Below, one piece after another: positions 31,495 to 39,023 of a stretch of DNA of 64,000 nucleotides (position 1 is its first letter; each line of letters begins with the position of its first letter). Origin of the DNA: Methylocystis iwaonis (GTDB lineage Bacteria > Pseudomonadota > Alphaproteobacteria > Rhizobiales > Beijerinckiaceae); contig NZ_AP027142.1 in the NCBI RefSeq assembly GCF_027925385.1, positions 1,470,001 through 1,534,000 on the forward strand, read 5' to 3'. Made by a program: the position numbers and the translations under genes. The notes below the pieces were generated by a model. It was not told where the DNA came from, did no database searches, and worked only from the letters and a program-made list of their open reading frames with translations.

Positions 31495-31714
31495 GTAGGT
31501 CCCATGAAATGGTCTTTCAGGGGCGCATGGAGCAATTTCTTTGCCGCGGCCGCTCGAACAAAAATCGAAGGCGGGGGCGCGATCCCTCACAGCATTCTGC
31601 TTCGTGAGGGCCTTGGCAAGAGGCAAGGAGCCGCCCGGCTGGCCAAAGGCTGTCGTGAACGGGATATTTACCATATCGCGGCAAAGAAGGGCGCGATCCT
31701 AAACAGGCGCTTCC

Positions 31715-32041
31715 ATGTCCAGATTCGACAAAAATGATACCGCCCGGTCATTCTCCTGGAGCGGATCTTTCCGGAACTTCGCCGCTGTCGCCGCCGTTGC
31801 TTTTTTTTGCAGCGTCGTGGGAGCCAAGCTCATGTCGAAACTCGTAGATAGTGACGAGTTTTCAAGGCTTGCCTATGAGCGATCCATGCGCAATGTGGCG
31901 CGCAATCTCGAGCCGCCGCCGGCGCAGGCCTATTCGATCGTGCGGAGCGTGGGCGTCGATGGCGTGACCACGGCGACGATTCCCTTGCCCGGGCCGGCGC
32001 CGGTCTCGCCTTGCGGCGGCGCCGAGCAGCCAAAAAGATAA
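31715..32041 (+). CDS. Hypothetical single-helix membrane protein
   Basis: A 108-residue protein with one hydrophobic span (about residues 22-40, FAAVAAVAFFCSVVGAKL) after a basic N-terminus, then a helical segment and a Pro-rich C-terminus. It is probably anchored in the inner membrane with its tail in the periplasm. I recognise no family. It is divergent from clpS and stands alone. Confidence 0.5.
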   Translation: MSRFDKNDTARSFSWSGSFRNFAAVAAVAFFCSVVGAKLMSKLVDSDEFSRLAYERSMRNVARNLEPPPAQAYSIVRSVGVDGVTTATIPLPGPAPVSPCGGAEQPKR

Positions 32042-32312
32042 TTCTTGGGCGGTTTTTTTACGAAATTGCACGGTTTGTCGTGGCCATGACCGAGAAAATT
32101 CGTTCGAGGGCTCGCAAATTCATTGACATCTGCCCATTTGTTCTCCAAGCATGCGGCTGAGGCTCTCGCCCCCGCTCCTTTGCGGCGATGGTATGCGAGC
32201 TCTTCCGTCCTCGCGGCGATGACGGCGCCCTCTCTCAGGACATCTTGCGCGCTTTTCGATCGGCTGGCGCGCAGCGGCCTCCCGCTCTCGTAAGCCGTAA
32301 CCAGGATAATTG

Positions 32313-33833
32313 ATGACATTCAACGAATTGGGCCTTTCGGAAAAGGTTCTCGCGGCCGTGCAAGCGGCAGGCTACGCCAATCCGACGCCCATCCAGGCGC
32401 AGGCCATACCGCCGGCGCTTCAAGGCCGTGACATCCTCGGCATCGCCCAGACCGGCACCGGCAAAACTGCCGCCTTCACCCTGCCGATGCTCAGCCGCCT
32501 CGAGCAGGGCCGCGCCCGGGCCCGAATGCCCCGGACGCTGATTCTCGAACCCACGCGCGAACTCGCGGCGCAGGTCGAGGAAAGCTTCAATAAATACGGC
32601 TCCCAACACAAGCTCAACGTCGCGCTGCTCATCGGCGGCGTCGCCTTCGGCGATCAGGAAGCCAAGATCATGCGCGGCGCAGACGTGCTGATCGCGACGC
32701 CGGGCCGCCTTCTCGACTTCTTCGACCGCGGCAAGCTGCTGCTGACAGGCATCGAGATTCTCGTCATCGACGAAGCCGACCGCATGCTCGATATGGGCTT
32801 CATCCCCGACATCGAGCGCGTCTGCAAGCTCGTTCCCTTTACCCGCCAGACGCTCTTCTTCTCGGCGACCATGCCGCCTGAGATCACCCGCCTCACCGAG
32901 GCCTTCCTGCATAATCCGGTCAGGATCGAGGTCGCCCGCGCTTCCACCACGGCCTCGACGATCCGCCAGGCGCTCGTCGCCTCGCATGGCCACGCCGACA
33001 AGCGCGAAACGCTCCGCAATCTCATCCGCGGCGCCGAAAACCTCAAGAACGCGATCATCTTCTGCAACCGCAAGCGCGACGTGGCGATCCTGCATCGCTC
33101 CCTCGCGAAGCATGGCTTCTCGGTCGGCGCGTTGCATGGCGACATGGACCAGCTCGCCCGCATGGCCTCGCTCGACGCCTTCAAGACCGGCGACGTGTCG
33201 CTGCTCGTCTGCTCGGATGTCGCGGCGCGCGGCCTCGATATTCCGGACGTCAGCCATGTCTTCAATTTCGACGTGCCGACGCACAGCGAAGACTATGTGC
33301 ATCGAATCGGCCGCACAGGCCGCGCGGGCCGCTCGGGCGTTGCGATCACGATCGCCACCGAGGACGACGCCAAATATGTCGATCAGATCCAGAGCCTGAT
33401 CGGCAAGGCGATCGACTGGGAAGGGCCGGGCTTCAACGAGCTGCCGCCGCCCATGGAGACATCGCACGGGCATGAGCATCGCCGCGGTGGTAGAAGCGAA
33501 CGCGGCGGGCGCCGCGAGCGTGGGGCGGAGCGCGGCCGCAGCAGGGCCGAGCGCGGCGAGCGTGCGGAGCGGACCGAGCGTCCGGCGCGCGTTGAACGGG
33601 TCGAACGGGTCGAAGCCGAAGGTCCGGTGGCCATGGGCCGCCCGGCGCATGCGCCCCGGCGCCCGGACGCCGAACCGACGCGCCCGCGCCCGCAAATGGA
33701 CGATCGCCGCGACCGGCGCCCGCGCCGCCATCATGAGGACGACGGCCCGCCCGTCATTGGCTTGGGCGACCATGTGCCATCCTTCCTGCTGCGGCCGGTG
33801 ACGCTGCGGCCGGCGAAGGTGGTGGAGGAGTAA
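32313..33833 (+). CDS. DEAD-box ATP-dependent RNA helicase, RhlE-like
   Basis: A 506-residue RNA helicase that remodels RNA, for example in ribosome assembly or decay. The motifs run in order: Q motif (YANPTPIQAQAIP), motif I AQTGTGKT, Ia PTRELAAQ, II VIDEADRMLD, III SATMP, IV IIFCNRK, V VAARGLDI and VI HRIGRTGRAG. After the core (about residues 1-375) comes a long Arg-rich tail with RGGRSERGGRRERGAERG-type low complexity, typical of RhlE tails that hold RNA. The ATG at 32313 has AGGA upstream; a TTG just before it is open but unlikely. The 5' leader is about 160 nt if TTGACA at 32123 is the -35. Confidence 0.93.
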   Translation: MTFNELGLSEKVLAAVQAAGYANPTPIQAQAIPPALQGRDILGIAQTGTGKTAAFTLPMLSRLEQGRARARMPRTLILEPTRELAAQVEESFNKYGSQHKLNVALLIGGVAFGDQEAKIMRGADVLIATPGRLLDFFDRGKLLLTGIEILVIDEADRMLDMGFIPDIERVCKLVPFTRQTLFFSATMPPEITRLTEAFLHNPVRIEVARASTTASTIRQALVASHGHADKRETLRNLIRGAENLKNAIIFCNRKRDVAILHRSLAKHGFSVGALHGDMDQLARMASLDAFKTGDVSLLVCSDVAARGLDIPDVSHVFNFDVPTHSEDYVHRIGRTGRAGRSGVAITIATEDDAKYVDQIQSLIGKAIDWEGPGFNELPPPMETSHGHEHRRGGRSERGGRRERGAERGRSRAERGERAERTERPARVERVERVEAEGPVAMGRPAHAPRRPDAEPTRPRPQMDDRRDRRPRRHHEDDGPPVIGLGDHVPSFLLRPVTLRPAKVVEE

Positions 33834-33834
33834 G

Positions 33835-33990
33835 GCCCTCATCCGACCCTCGCTAACGCGAGGGCCACCTTCTCCCGTAAACGGGAGAAGGAAGAGCCCT
33901 AGGTTACTGGATCACCAATTAACGGGTGTGACCCCTTCTCCCGCTTGCGGGAGAAGGTGGCCCCTGCGTGAGCAGGGGTCGGATGAGGGC
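33835..33990. repeat. Large inverted repeat, family C, copy 2
   Basis: Second copy of the element at 18572-18740, with arms GCCCTCATCCGACCCTCGC and GGGTCGGATGAGGGC and two inner CTTCTCCCG hairpins. It starts one base after the helicase stop and ends a few bases before the HIT stop, so it fills a convergent junction and could act as a bidirectional terminator. Confidence 0.85.
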
Positions 33991-33996
33991 TGACCC

Positions 33997-34431
33997 TCAA
34001 CCCACAAACGGCGTCAGCGCCGCTTTGATCTTTTCAGCCTGCTCCGCAAGCTTGTCGTTATCCCCCATCGTTCCCGGCGGGCGAAGGGAGACGCCATCCC
34101 AGCGCGGCAGCAGATGGAAGTGCAGGTGGTAGATCACCTGTCCGCCAGCGCTCTCGTTGAATTGATGCAGGGTCAGGCCGTCGCATTGGAAGGCGGCCTG
34201 CAGCCCCTTGGCGACATGTTGCACGCGCTTGATCAGTTCCGCGAGCGTCGCCGGCGACACATCGACGAGCGTGCGCGCGCCCTCTTTGGGGATCACCAGC
34301 GTATGGCCCTCGGTGCGCGGCATGATGTCCATGAAGGCAAGAGCGACGTCGTCTTCATAGATCTTGTGCGCGGGGATCTCGCCGCGCAGAATCTTGCCGA
34401 AGATATTGTTCGGATCATATGCGGCGGCCAT
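33997..34431 (-). CDS. HIT-family nucleotide hydrolase
   Basis: A 144-residue histidine-triad protein that hydrolyses nucleoside phosphoramidates or AMP-lysyl-type compounds. The histidine triad is HLHFHLLPRW at about residues 102-111, with the central His as nucleophile. The N-terminal NIFGKILRGEIPAHKIYED and MPRTEGHTLVIPK are standard HinT-like blocks. It lies 15 bases downstream of pheA on the same strand and may share its transcript. Confidence 0.92.
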   Translation of the reverse strand: MAAAYDPNNIFGKILRGEIPAHKIYEDDVALAFMDIMPRTEGHTLVIPKEGARTLVDVSPATLAELIKRVQHVAKGLQAAFQCDGLTLHQFNESAGGQVIYHLHFHLLPRWDGVSLRPPGTMGDNDKLAEQAEKIKAALTPFVG

Positions 34432-34446
34432 GTCTCTTCCCCCTGG

Positions 34447-35325
34447 TCAGTCCCCATATTCGAAGGCGCGGATATTGGTGACGCGGAACGCCGCCGCCGG
34501 GTAAACGCCGAGTATCTCCACTTCCTTCGAGAAGAAGCGCAGCTCCTCCAGCGCGCGGGCGAGGGCCGGCTGCTCGGGATGGCCGTCGACATCGGCGAGA
34601 AACTGCGTCGCCGCGAATTCGCCGCCGACCATATAGCTTTCCAGCTTGGTCATGTTGACGCCATTCGTCGCGAAGCCGCCGAGCGCCTTGTAAAGGGCGG
34701 CGGGCACGTTGCGCACGCGGAAGATGAAAGTCGTCATCGTCGCGCCGCCATTGACGGGCGCCCATTGGCTCGTCTTCGACAGCACGACGAAGCGCGTCGT
34801 GTTATGCGCTTCGTCCTCGACATTCTCGCCGAGCACGTCGAGACCGTAGATGTCGGCCGCAAGCCGCGGCGCCAGCGCCGCTTTCGTGGGATCGTTCCAT
34901 TCCGCCACCTCGCGCGCGGCGCCGGCGGTGTCGCCCGCCGTATGGGCGACGAGCCCGAGATCGCGAATCACGCGGCGGCATTGACCGAGCGCATGGACAT
35001 GGCTGTAGACGGCGCGCAATCCCTCGCGCGTCGCGCCTTTGGGCGCCATCAGATGAAAATGGATCGGCAGAAAATGCTCGCCGACGATATGCAGGCCCGA
35101 ATGCGGCAGGAAATGATGAATGTCCGCGACACGGCCGGCGATCGAATTTTCGATCGGAATCATCCCGAGCGCGGCGCGGCCTTCGGTCACGGCCGCGAAG
35201 GCGTCTTCGAAGCTCGCGCAGGGGAGGGGGGTGAGGTCGGGATAGGCTTCGCGGCAGACGATGTCGGAGTTCGCGCCGGGCTCTCCCTGATAAGCGATGA
35301 ACTGGTTCACTTGCGGAACTTTCAC
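34447..35325 (-). CDS. pheA: Prephenate dehydratase
   Basis: A 292-residue monofunctional enzyme that turns prephenate into phenylpyruvate for phenylalanine synthesis. The dehydratase domain (about residues 8-185) has AYQGEPGANSD, GMIPIENSIAGRVAD and the catalytic TRF motif (NTTRFVVLSK). The C-terminal ACT domain (about 200-285) carries the phenylalanine feedback site (NGVNMTKLESYMVGGEF). There is no chorismate mutase domain. It overlaps kdsB by four bases, so the two are translationally coupled. Confidence 0.95.
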   Translation of the reverse strand: MKVPQVNQFIAYQGEPGANSDIVCREAYPDLTPLPCASFEDAFAAVTEGRAALGMIPIENSIAGRVADIHHFLPHSGLHIVGEHFLPIHFHLMAPKGATREGLRAVYSHVHALGQCRRVIRDLGLVAHTAGDTAGAAREVAEWNDPTKAALAPRLAADIYGLDVLGENVEDEAHNTTRFVVLSKTSQWAPVNGGATMTTFIFRVRNVPAALYKALGGFATNGVNMTKLESYMVGGEFAATQFLADVDGHPEQPALARALEELRFFSKEVEILGVYPAAAFRVTNIRAFEYGD

Positions 35326-36071
35326 GATTCGCTCATCCCTCGGGACGAGGAAACTCGGCGCACGGCTTCGAGGTCGCGCCCGGTATCTACCGATGGGCTC
35401 GTTTTGTCCAGCACAGTCGCGTCGATCCGCATTCCCGCCTCGAGCGCCCGCAATTGTTCGAGGCGCTCGCTCAGCTCGAGCGGAGACGGCGCAAGCGACG
35501 CGAAGCGCTCCAGCGCGGCGCGGCGGAAAGCGTAGACGCCAATATGCTTGTAATGCGGCCCTTCGCCCCAGGGCGCGCGGGCGCGGGTGAAATAGAGCGC
35601 GCGCAGGCGGCGCGGCGTGACATGCGTTCCAACAAGCTTGACCGCATTCGGATCGTCGGCCTCTTGCGGCGCGGCGGGCGCGGCGACCGTTCCGATGTCG
35701 ACGACCGGGTCATCGAGCAGGGCCAAAGCCCCCGCAAGCGCGTCCTCCGGAAGGAAGGGGTTGTCGCCCTGGAGGTTGACGACAGAGTCGTATCGGCCCT
35801 CCGGGTCGATTGCGCGCAGCGCCTCGGCGGCGCGGTCGCTGCCGCACAGATGCGCGCCCGTCGTAAGCAGAGTCTCGCCGCCGGCGGCCCGAACGACTGT
35901 CGCGATTTCCTGCGAATCCGTCGCAACGACGACGGGGCCCAGCGCCGCTTCGATGGCGCGCGACAAGACGTGAACCACCATCGGCCGCCCGCCGATGTCG
36001 GCGAGCGCCTTTCCCGGCAGCCGGGTCGAGCCCAGCCGCGCGGGGATCACGACAAGCGCACGCGGTTCCAA
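35322..36071 (-). CDS. kdsB: 3-deoxy-manno-octulosonate cytidylyltransferase (CMP-KDO synthetase)
   Basis: A 249-residue cytosolic enzyme that activates KDO with CTP for lipopolysaccharide inner-core synthesis. It begins ALVVIPARLGSTRLPGKALAD, the nucleotide-binding loop, then MVVHVLSRA, VATDSQEI and VVNLQGDNPFL (LQGD binds the metal-CTP). HIGVYAFRRAALERFA and PSPLELSERLEQLRALE follow. Normal length. The kdsB-pheA order is common in alphaproteobacteria. Confidence 0.95.
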   Translation of the reverse strand: MEPRALVVIPARLGSTRLPGKALADIGGRPMVVHVLSRAIEAALGPVVVATDSQEIATVVRAAGGETLLTTGAHLCGSDRAAEALRAIDPEGRYDSVVNLQGDNPFLPEDALAGALALLDDPVVDIGTVAAPAAPQEADDPNAVKLVGTHVTPRRLRALYFTRARAPWGEGPHYKHIGVYAFRRAALERFASLAPSPLELSERLEQLRALEAGMRIDATVLDKTSPSVDTGRDLEAVRRVSSSRGMSES

Positions 36072-36076
36072 GAGAC

Positions 36077-36481
36077 TCAGTAGACGTTGTTGTCTTCGGC
36101 CATCCAGCCTTTGTCGGTTTTCACGAAATGCAGCGTGCCTTCGCTCGTATGCACTTCGGCTTTTGCAAAGGTGCGATCCTCATCGAGGCCGAGGAAGGCG
36201 CATTTTCCGCGCTCGTGCTCTTCGCGGCACTTGGCCTCGAAGCCTTCGGGGAACTGGATTTCCGCCTCGTACATCAGCTCGAAGGCGTCGACCTTGTCGT
36301 GATTGACCTCGCGCGCGTTGACCTTCTTGAAGGAGACGATCTTGGCGCCGACGCCATTCTTCTCGAGAATGTTGCGCAACACTTTCGCGCCGGTGGCGTC
36401 GCCGGGCTGGTGATCGCCGCAACCAGCGAGCGCCAAAGCGGTCACGAGCCCGATGGACAGGCGCAAACCATGAGCAGTCAT
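36077..36481 (-). CDS. Hypothetical lipoprotein
   Basis: A 134-residue protein with a lipoprotein signal: hydrophobic run SIGLVTALALAGC, lipobox LAGC with the modified Cys at about residue 21, then DHQPGDATG. The mature part is a charged domain with two further Cys (KCREEHERGKCAF) and ends GWMAEDNNVY. I do not recognise the family. It sits five bases upstream of kdsB on the same strand and may be co-transcribed. It is probably anchored in the outer membrane. Confidence 0.7.
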   Translation of the reverse strand: MTAHGLRLSIGLVTALALAGCGDHQPGDATGAKVLRNILEKNGVGAKIVSFKKVNAREVNHDKVDAFELMYEAEIQFPEGFEAKCREEHERGKCAFLGLDEDRTFAKAEVHTSEGTLHFVKTDKGWMAEDNNVY

Positions 36482-36784
36482 CTATTTCCTCCGAAGCGGG
36501 CGCGTCTGGGGCGCGCGTTTTTTGGTCTCTTTAGCGGAAAAGCGCCGGTTCGTCGCGGTCTTTCATTTTTCAAATTGCCCCATTGTGAAAAACCATATCA
36601 GGCGGTTGCAATTTTGTGCAGCCGGGGTAACTTGATGCCCGCCAACTGGATTACGTGGCCGGGCGGCGGCGCAAGGGCTAGCAATAAAGCCCACGCCGTA
36701 AGTTAAGCGTTCGATGCGTAACGGCAGAACTCGAATACCCTGCGGAGTGCTCAGGTCCGCCGCATCTCCTGGGTCCGTGGGGTT

Positions 36785-36863
36785 GGCCGGCTGACGATGG
36801 TTGGAGTGGCCTCCTTGAAGCCATTGTCAGTCGGCCGCCTTCATCCTGTTGGATGAAGGCGGT
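36785..36863 (+). ncRNA. Candidate structured RNA (two strong adjacent hairpins)
   Basis: Stem 1 pairs 36785-36800 with 36821-36836 (GGCCGGCTGAC... with ...GTCAGTCGGCC; 16 pairs counting two G-U). Its 20-base loop carries an inner GGAG/CTCC pair. Stem 2, 36835-36846 with 36851-36862, is 12 perfect pairs (CCGCCTTCATCC / GGATGAAGGCGG) closed by TGTT. A possible promoter is TTGCAA...TAACTT around 36607-36634. There is no T-tract, so strand and identity are unsure. It could also be a mobile-element end. The rest of 36482-36961 shows no gene. Confidence 0.35.
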
Positions 36864-36961
36864 CGCATCAGGCGTTCTTCTTTCGACAACTCGTCTCAGC
36901 CGATTCGTCTCTTCGCATCCGGAAGGCGATCGTTGGGCGTTGTCGATTCGTGCCTATGGCC

Positions 36962-36991
36962 AAAAAAATTGGCCCCGCTGTCGGCGAGGCC
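36962..36991 (-). terminator. Rho-independent terminator of rpmG
   Basis: Read on the minus strand, a hairpin GGCCTCGCCGACAGCGGGGCC is followed by AATTTTTTTG. It lies about 40 bases after the rpmG stop and is the clear end of that transcript. Confidence 0.75.
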
Positions 36992-37032
36992 ATTTCGCGA
37001 CGATAAAGAGCGGCGGCGTGGCCGCCGACGCT

Positions 37033-37200
37033 TTACTTGATCTTGGTTTCCTTGAACTCGACATGCTTGCGCACGACGGGGTCGTATTTCTTGAAGGCGA
37101 GCTTCTCGGTCTTGGTGCGCGCGTTCTTCTTGGTGACGTAGAAATAGCCCGTATCCGCCGTGGACAGGAGCTTGATCTTGATCATGGCGGACTTGGCCAT
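37033..37200 (-). CDS. rpmG: 50S ribosomal protein L33
   Basis: A 55-residue ribosomal protein with the sequence start [18 protein letters not shown], then [20 protein letters not shown] and the end [10 protein letters not shown], the standard bacterial L33. This version lacks the CxxC zinc pairs. It sits alone, with a T-tailed terminator downstream at 36962-36991. Confidence 0.95.
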   Translation of the reverse strand: MAKSAMIKIKLLSTADTGYFYVTKKNARTKTEKLAFKKYDPVVRKHVEFKETKIK

Positions 37201-37453
37201 AGCGCTCGTTCCGATTCGAGTGAGAATAGAAAATCGTCCCCGCCGCAGCGAGCGGCGGGCGACGAATTGGCGCGCAACATACGTGCGGCGCGTGGGATGT
37301 CAAGCTATATAGGCGGGGGCCGAAAGGCGATCGCGTGACAGACGGGTTCTTCCGTCGCCGCCGCCACCGCCAAAATCTCTCCTGCTACAACACGCCCCTA
37401 TGGTGGTGCGTGAGCGAAAAGTGTATCCATCGCCGCCCAAGGAGTTACAGGCA

Positions 37454-37936
37454 ATGGCAGGTTTTGCACCCGGCGACATCGCCGCGGCGCCCGTCCCGGG
37501 CGCGCGGATTCTCGTCGTCGCGGCCAGATTCAACGCCGACGTCGTCGGCTTGCTGCGCGAGGGCGCGTTGGCGGCGATCGAGCGGCTCGGCGCTGACGCG
37601 ACGGTCATCGACGTGCCCGGCGCGTTGGAAATCGCAACCGCGGCCGCGATCGCGCTCGACGCGGCCGAGCGAGCCGGCGCGCCCTATGATGGTCTTGTGG
37701 CGCTCGGCTGCGTCATTCGCGGCGAGACCTATCACTTCGAAATCGTGGCGAATGAAAGCTCGCGCGCCTTGACCGACCTTTCGGTCGCGCGGCGGCTCCC
37801 CTTCGGGAATGGAATTCTCACAGTGGAAAATGACGAACAGGCGATTGTGCGCGCCGATCCGAAACAGGGCGACAAGGGCGCCGACGCGGCGCTCGCGGCA
37901 TTGTCCCTCATCCGCCTGAAGCGGAGCCTCGCATGA
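37454..37936 (+). CDS. ribH: 6,7-dimethyl-8-ribityllumazine synthase
   Basis: A 160-residue enzyme of riboflavin synthesis that condenses the pyrimidine and dihydroxybutanone-phosphate precursors and assembles into a cage or pentamer. Typical blocks are ILVVAARFNADVVGLLREGA, VIDVPGALEIATAA, LVALGCVIRGETYHFEIVANE (with the catalytic His of TYHFE) and PFGNGILTVENDEQA. ATG 37454 has AAGGAG nine bases upstream; an open stretch of 18 codons before it is not family-like. It overlaps nusB by four bases, a common pairing. Confidence 0.95.
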   Translation: MAGFAPGDIAAAPVPGARILVVAARFNADVVGLLREGALAAIERLGADATVIDVPGALEIATAAAIALDAAERAGAPYDGLVALGCVIRGETYHFEIVANESSRALTDLSVARRLPFGNGILTVENDEQAIVRADPKQGDKGADAALAALSLIRLKRSLA

Positions 37937-38385
37937 GCCTCGATCAACGCTCCGCCGCGCGTCTCGCTATCGTGCAGGCGCTTTATCAGATGGAGGTCGC
38001 GGGTAAGGGCCTCAACGAGATTTACGCGGAATTCGAAGCCCATTGGATCGGCCGCGAGATCGAGGGCGTGCAATATAAGCCCGCCGAGCTGACGTTCTTT
38101 CGCGACGTGCTGCAGGGCGTGCTGACGGATCAGGTGGCGATCGACCGGCAGATCGACCGCGTGCTTTCCGGCGGCTGGCCGCTGGCGCGCATCGAGGCCG
38201 TGATGCGCGCCGCCTTGCGCGCCGGCGCCTATGAGCTGCGGTCCCGGAAGGATGTGCCGGCCCGCGCCGTGATCAAGGAATATGTCGACGTCGCCGGCGC
38301 CTTTTTCGGGCCGACGGAATCGGGCATGGTCAACGCCGTGCTCGATAAGGTCGCGCGGGAAGAGCGGGCTGGGGAGATGGGGTAG
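37933..38385 (+). CDS. nusB: Transcription antitermination factor NusB
   Basis: A 150-residue all-helical protein that binds boxA RNA with NusE (S10) to support rRNA antitermination. It begins RSAARLAIVQALYQMEVAG and ends in the conserved region ELRSRKDVPARAVIKEYVDVAGAFF then ESGMVNAVLDKVARE. It overlaps ribH by four bases (ATGA), so the two are translationally coupled. Confidence 0.95.
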   Translation: MSLDQRSAARLAIVQALYQMEVAGKGLNEIYAEFEAHWIGREIEGVQYKPAELTFFRDVLQGVLTDQVAIDRQIDRVLSGGWPLARIEAVMRAALRAGAYELRSRKDVPARAVIKEYVDVAGAFFGPTESGMVNAVLDKVAREERAGEMG

Positions 38386-38455
38386 CCCCCCCTTCTGCCG
38401 TCTAAGGCCGCTAGGCGCGGGCCATCTCCCCACGAAGGAGAGGGCGCGCCGGCGG

Positions 38456-38641
38456 TCATTTTCGGAAAAACGCCTCGGCCGCGGACGTCGCTGCGCGTTT
38501 GGCCTGCGCGGCCGCCTCGAGGCGGGCGATCTCTTCTTGCAGCATCAGAATTCGCGACTCGATTTCCGCAATCGACAAAAGTTCGAGGGGCTGGCCGACG
38601 TCATAGGCGGGGCGGGGGCGGGGCGCGTCGTCTTCCGTCAT
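38456..38641 (-). CDS. DUF1192 small protein
   Basis: A 61-residue cytosolic protein with the family pattern: acidic start, GQPLELLSIAEIESRILMLQ, then a coiled-coil EEIARLEAAAQAKR and a short Ala-rich end. DUF1192 proteins are widespread in Hyphomicrobiales and their function is unknown. It is convergent with nusB. Confidence 0.8.
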   Translation of the reverse strand: MTEDDAPRPRPAYDVGQPLELLSIAEIESRILMLQEEIARLEAAAQAKRAATSAAEAFFRK

Positions 38642-39023
38642 GAGCTTTCCTCTCGAGGGTCAATCGACAAAATAGCTCTGATGCGCGCGCATGGAAATGT
38701 GACGCGCGCCGGGGCGCCTATTATAGCCCAAGCGGATGTATTTCCTGGAGTAATGCGCATGCGCCGCGTTTCGTTGGCTCGTTCCCCCGCGCTCGCGCGC
38801 TTTCCGCTCGCATTGGGTCATGCGAGCGATAAGCAATCGCGGTAAGTAAAAATCGGAGACCGGCGCCCCAGCGGGGCTGGTTGGGGCGCGGGCCGAAAAA
38901 TCAGCCCTCGTCGCGACAATTGTTTAGGCCTATCTGCTATTGTGCGCCCGCGAAGCCGAACGGGGTTCGTCCGGCCGCGGCCAAGACCAGCATTCGACCG
39001 TCATTGGCGGAAAGACGAGAGCG
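38642..39023. other. Intergenic region upstream of ppdK
   Basis: Holds a partial family B palindrome (GCGCTTTCCGCTCGCATTG...CATGCGAGCGATAAGC, about 38783-38831) and a hairpin GCGCCCCA / TGGGGCGC at 38863-38889. The AT-richer stretch near 38918-38945 is the likely ppdK promoter region, but I cannot assign boxes with confidence. Confidence 0.45.

Noticed and set aside
36700..36790. Possible tRNA-like segment (CGTTCGATGC, GAACTCGAATACC)
   Set aside because: No cloverleaf can be built, and no proper T-loop with flanking stem is present.
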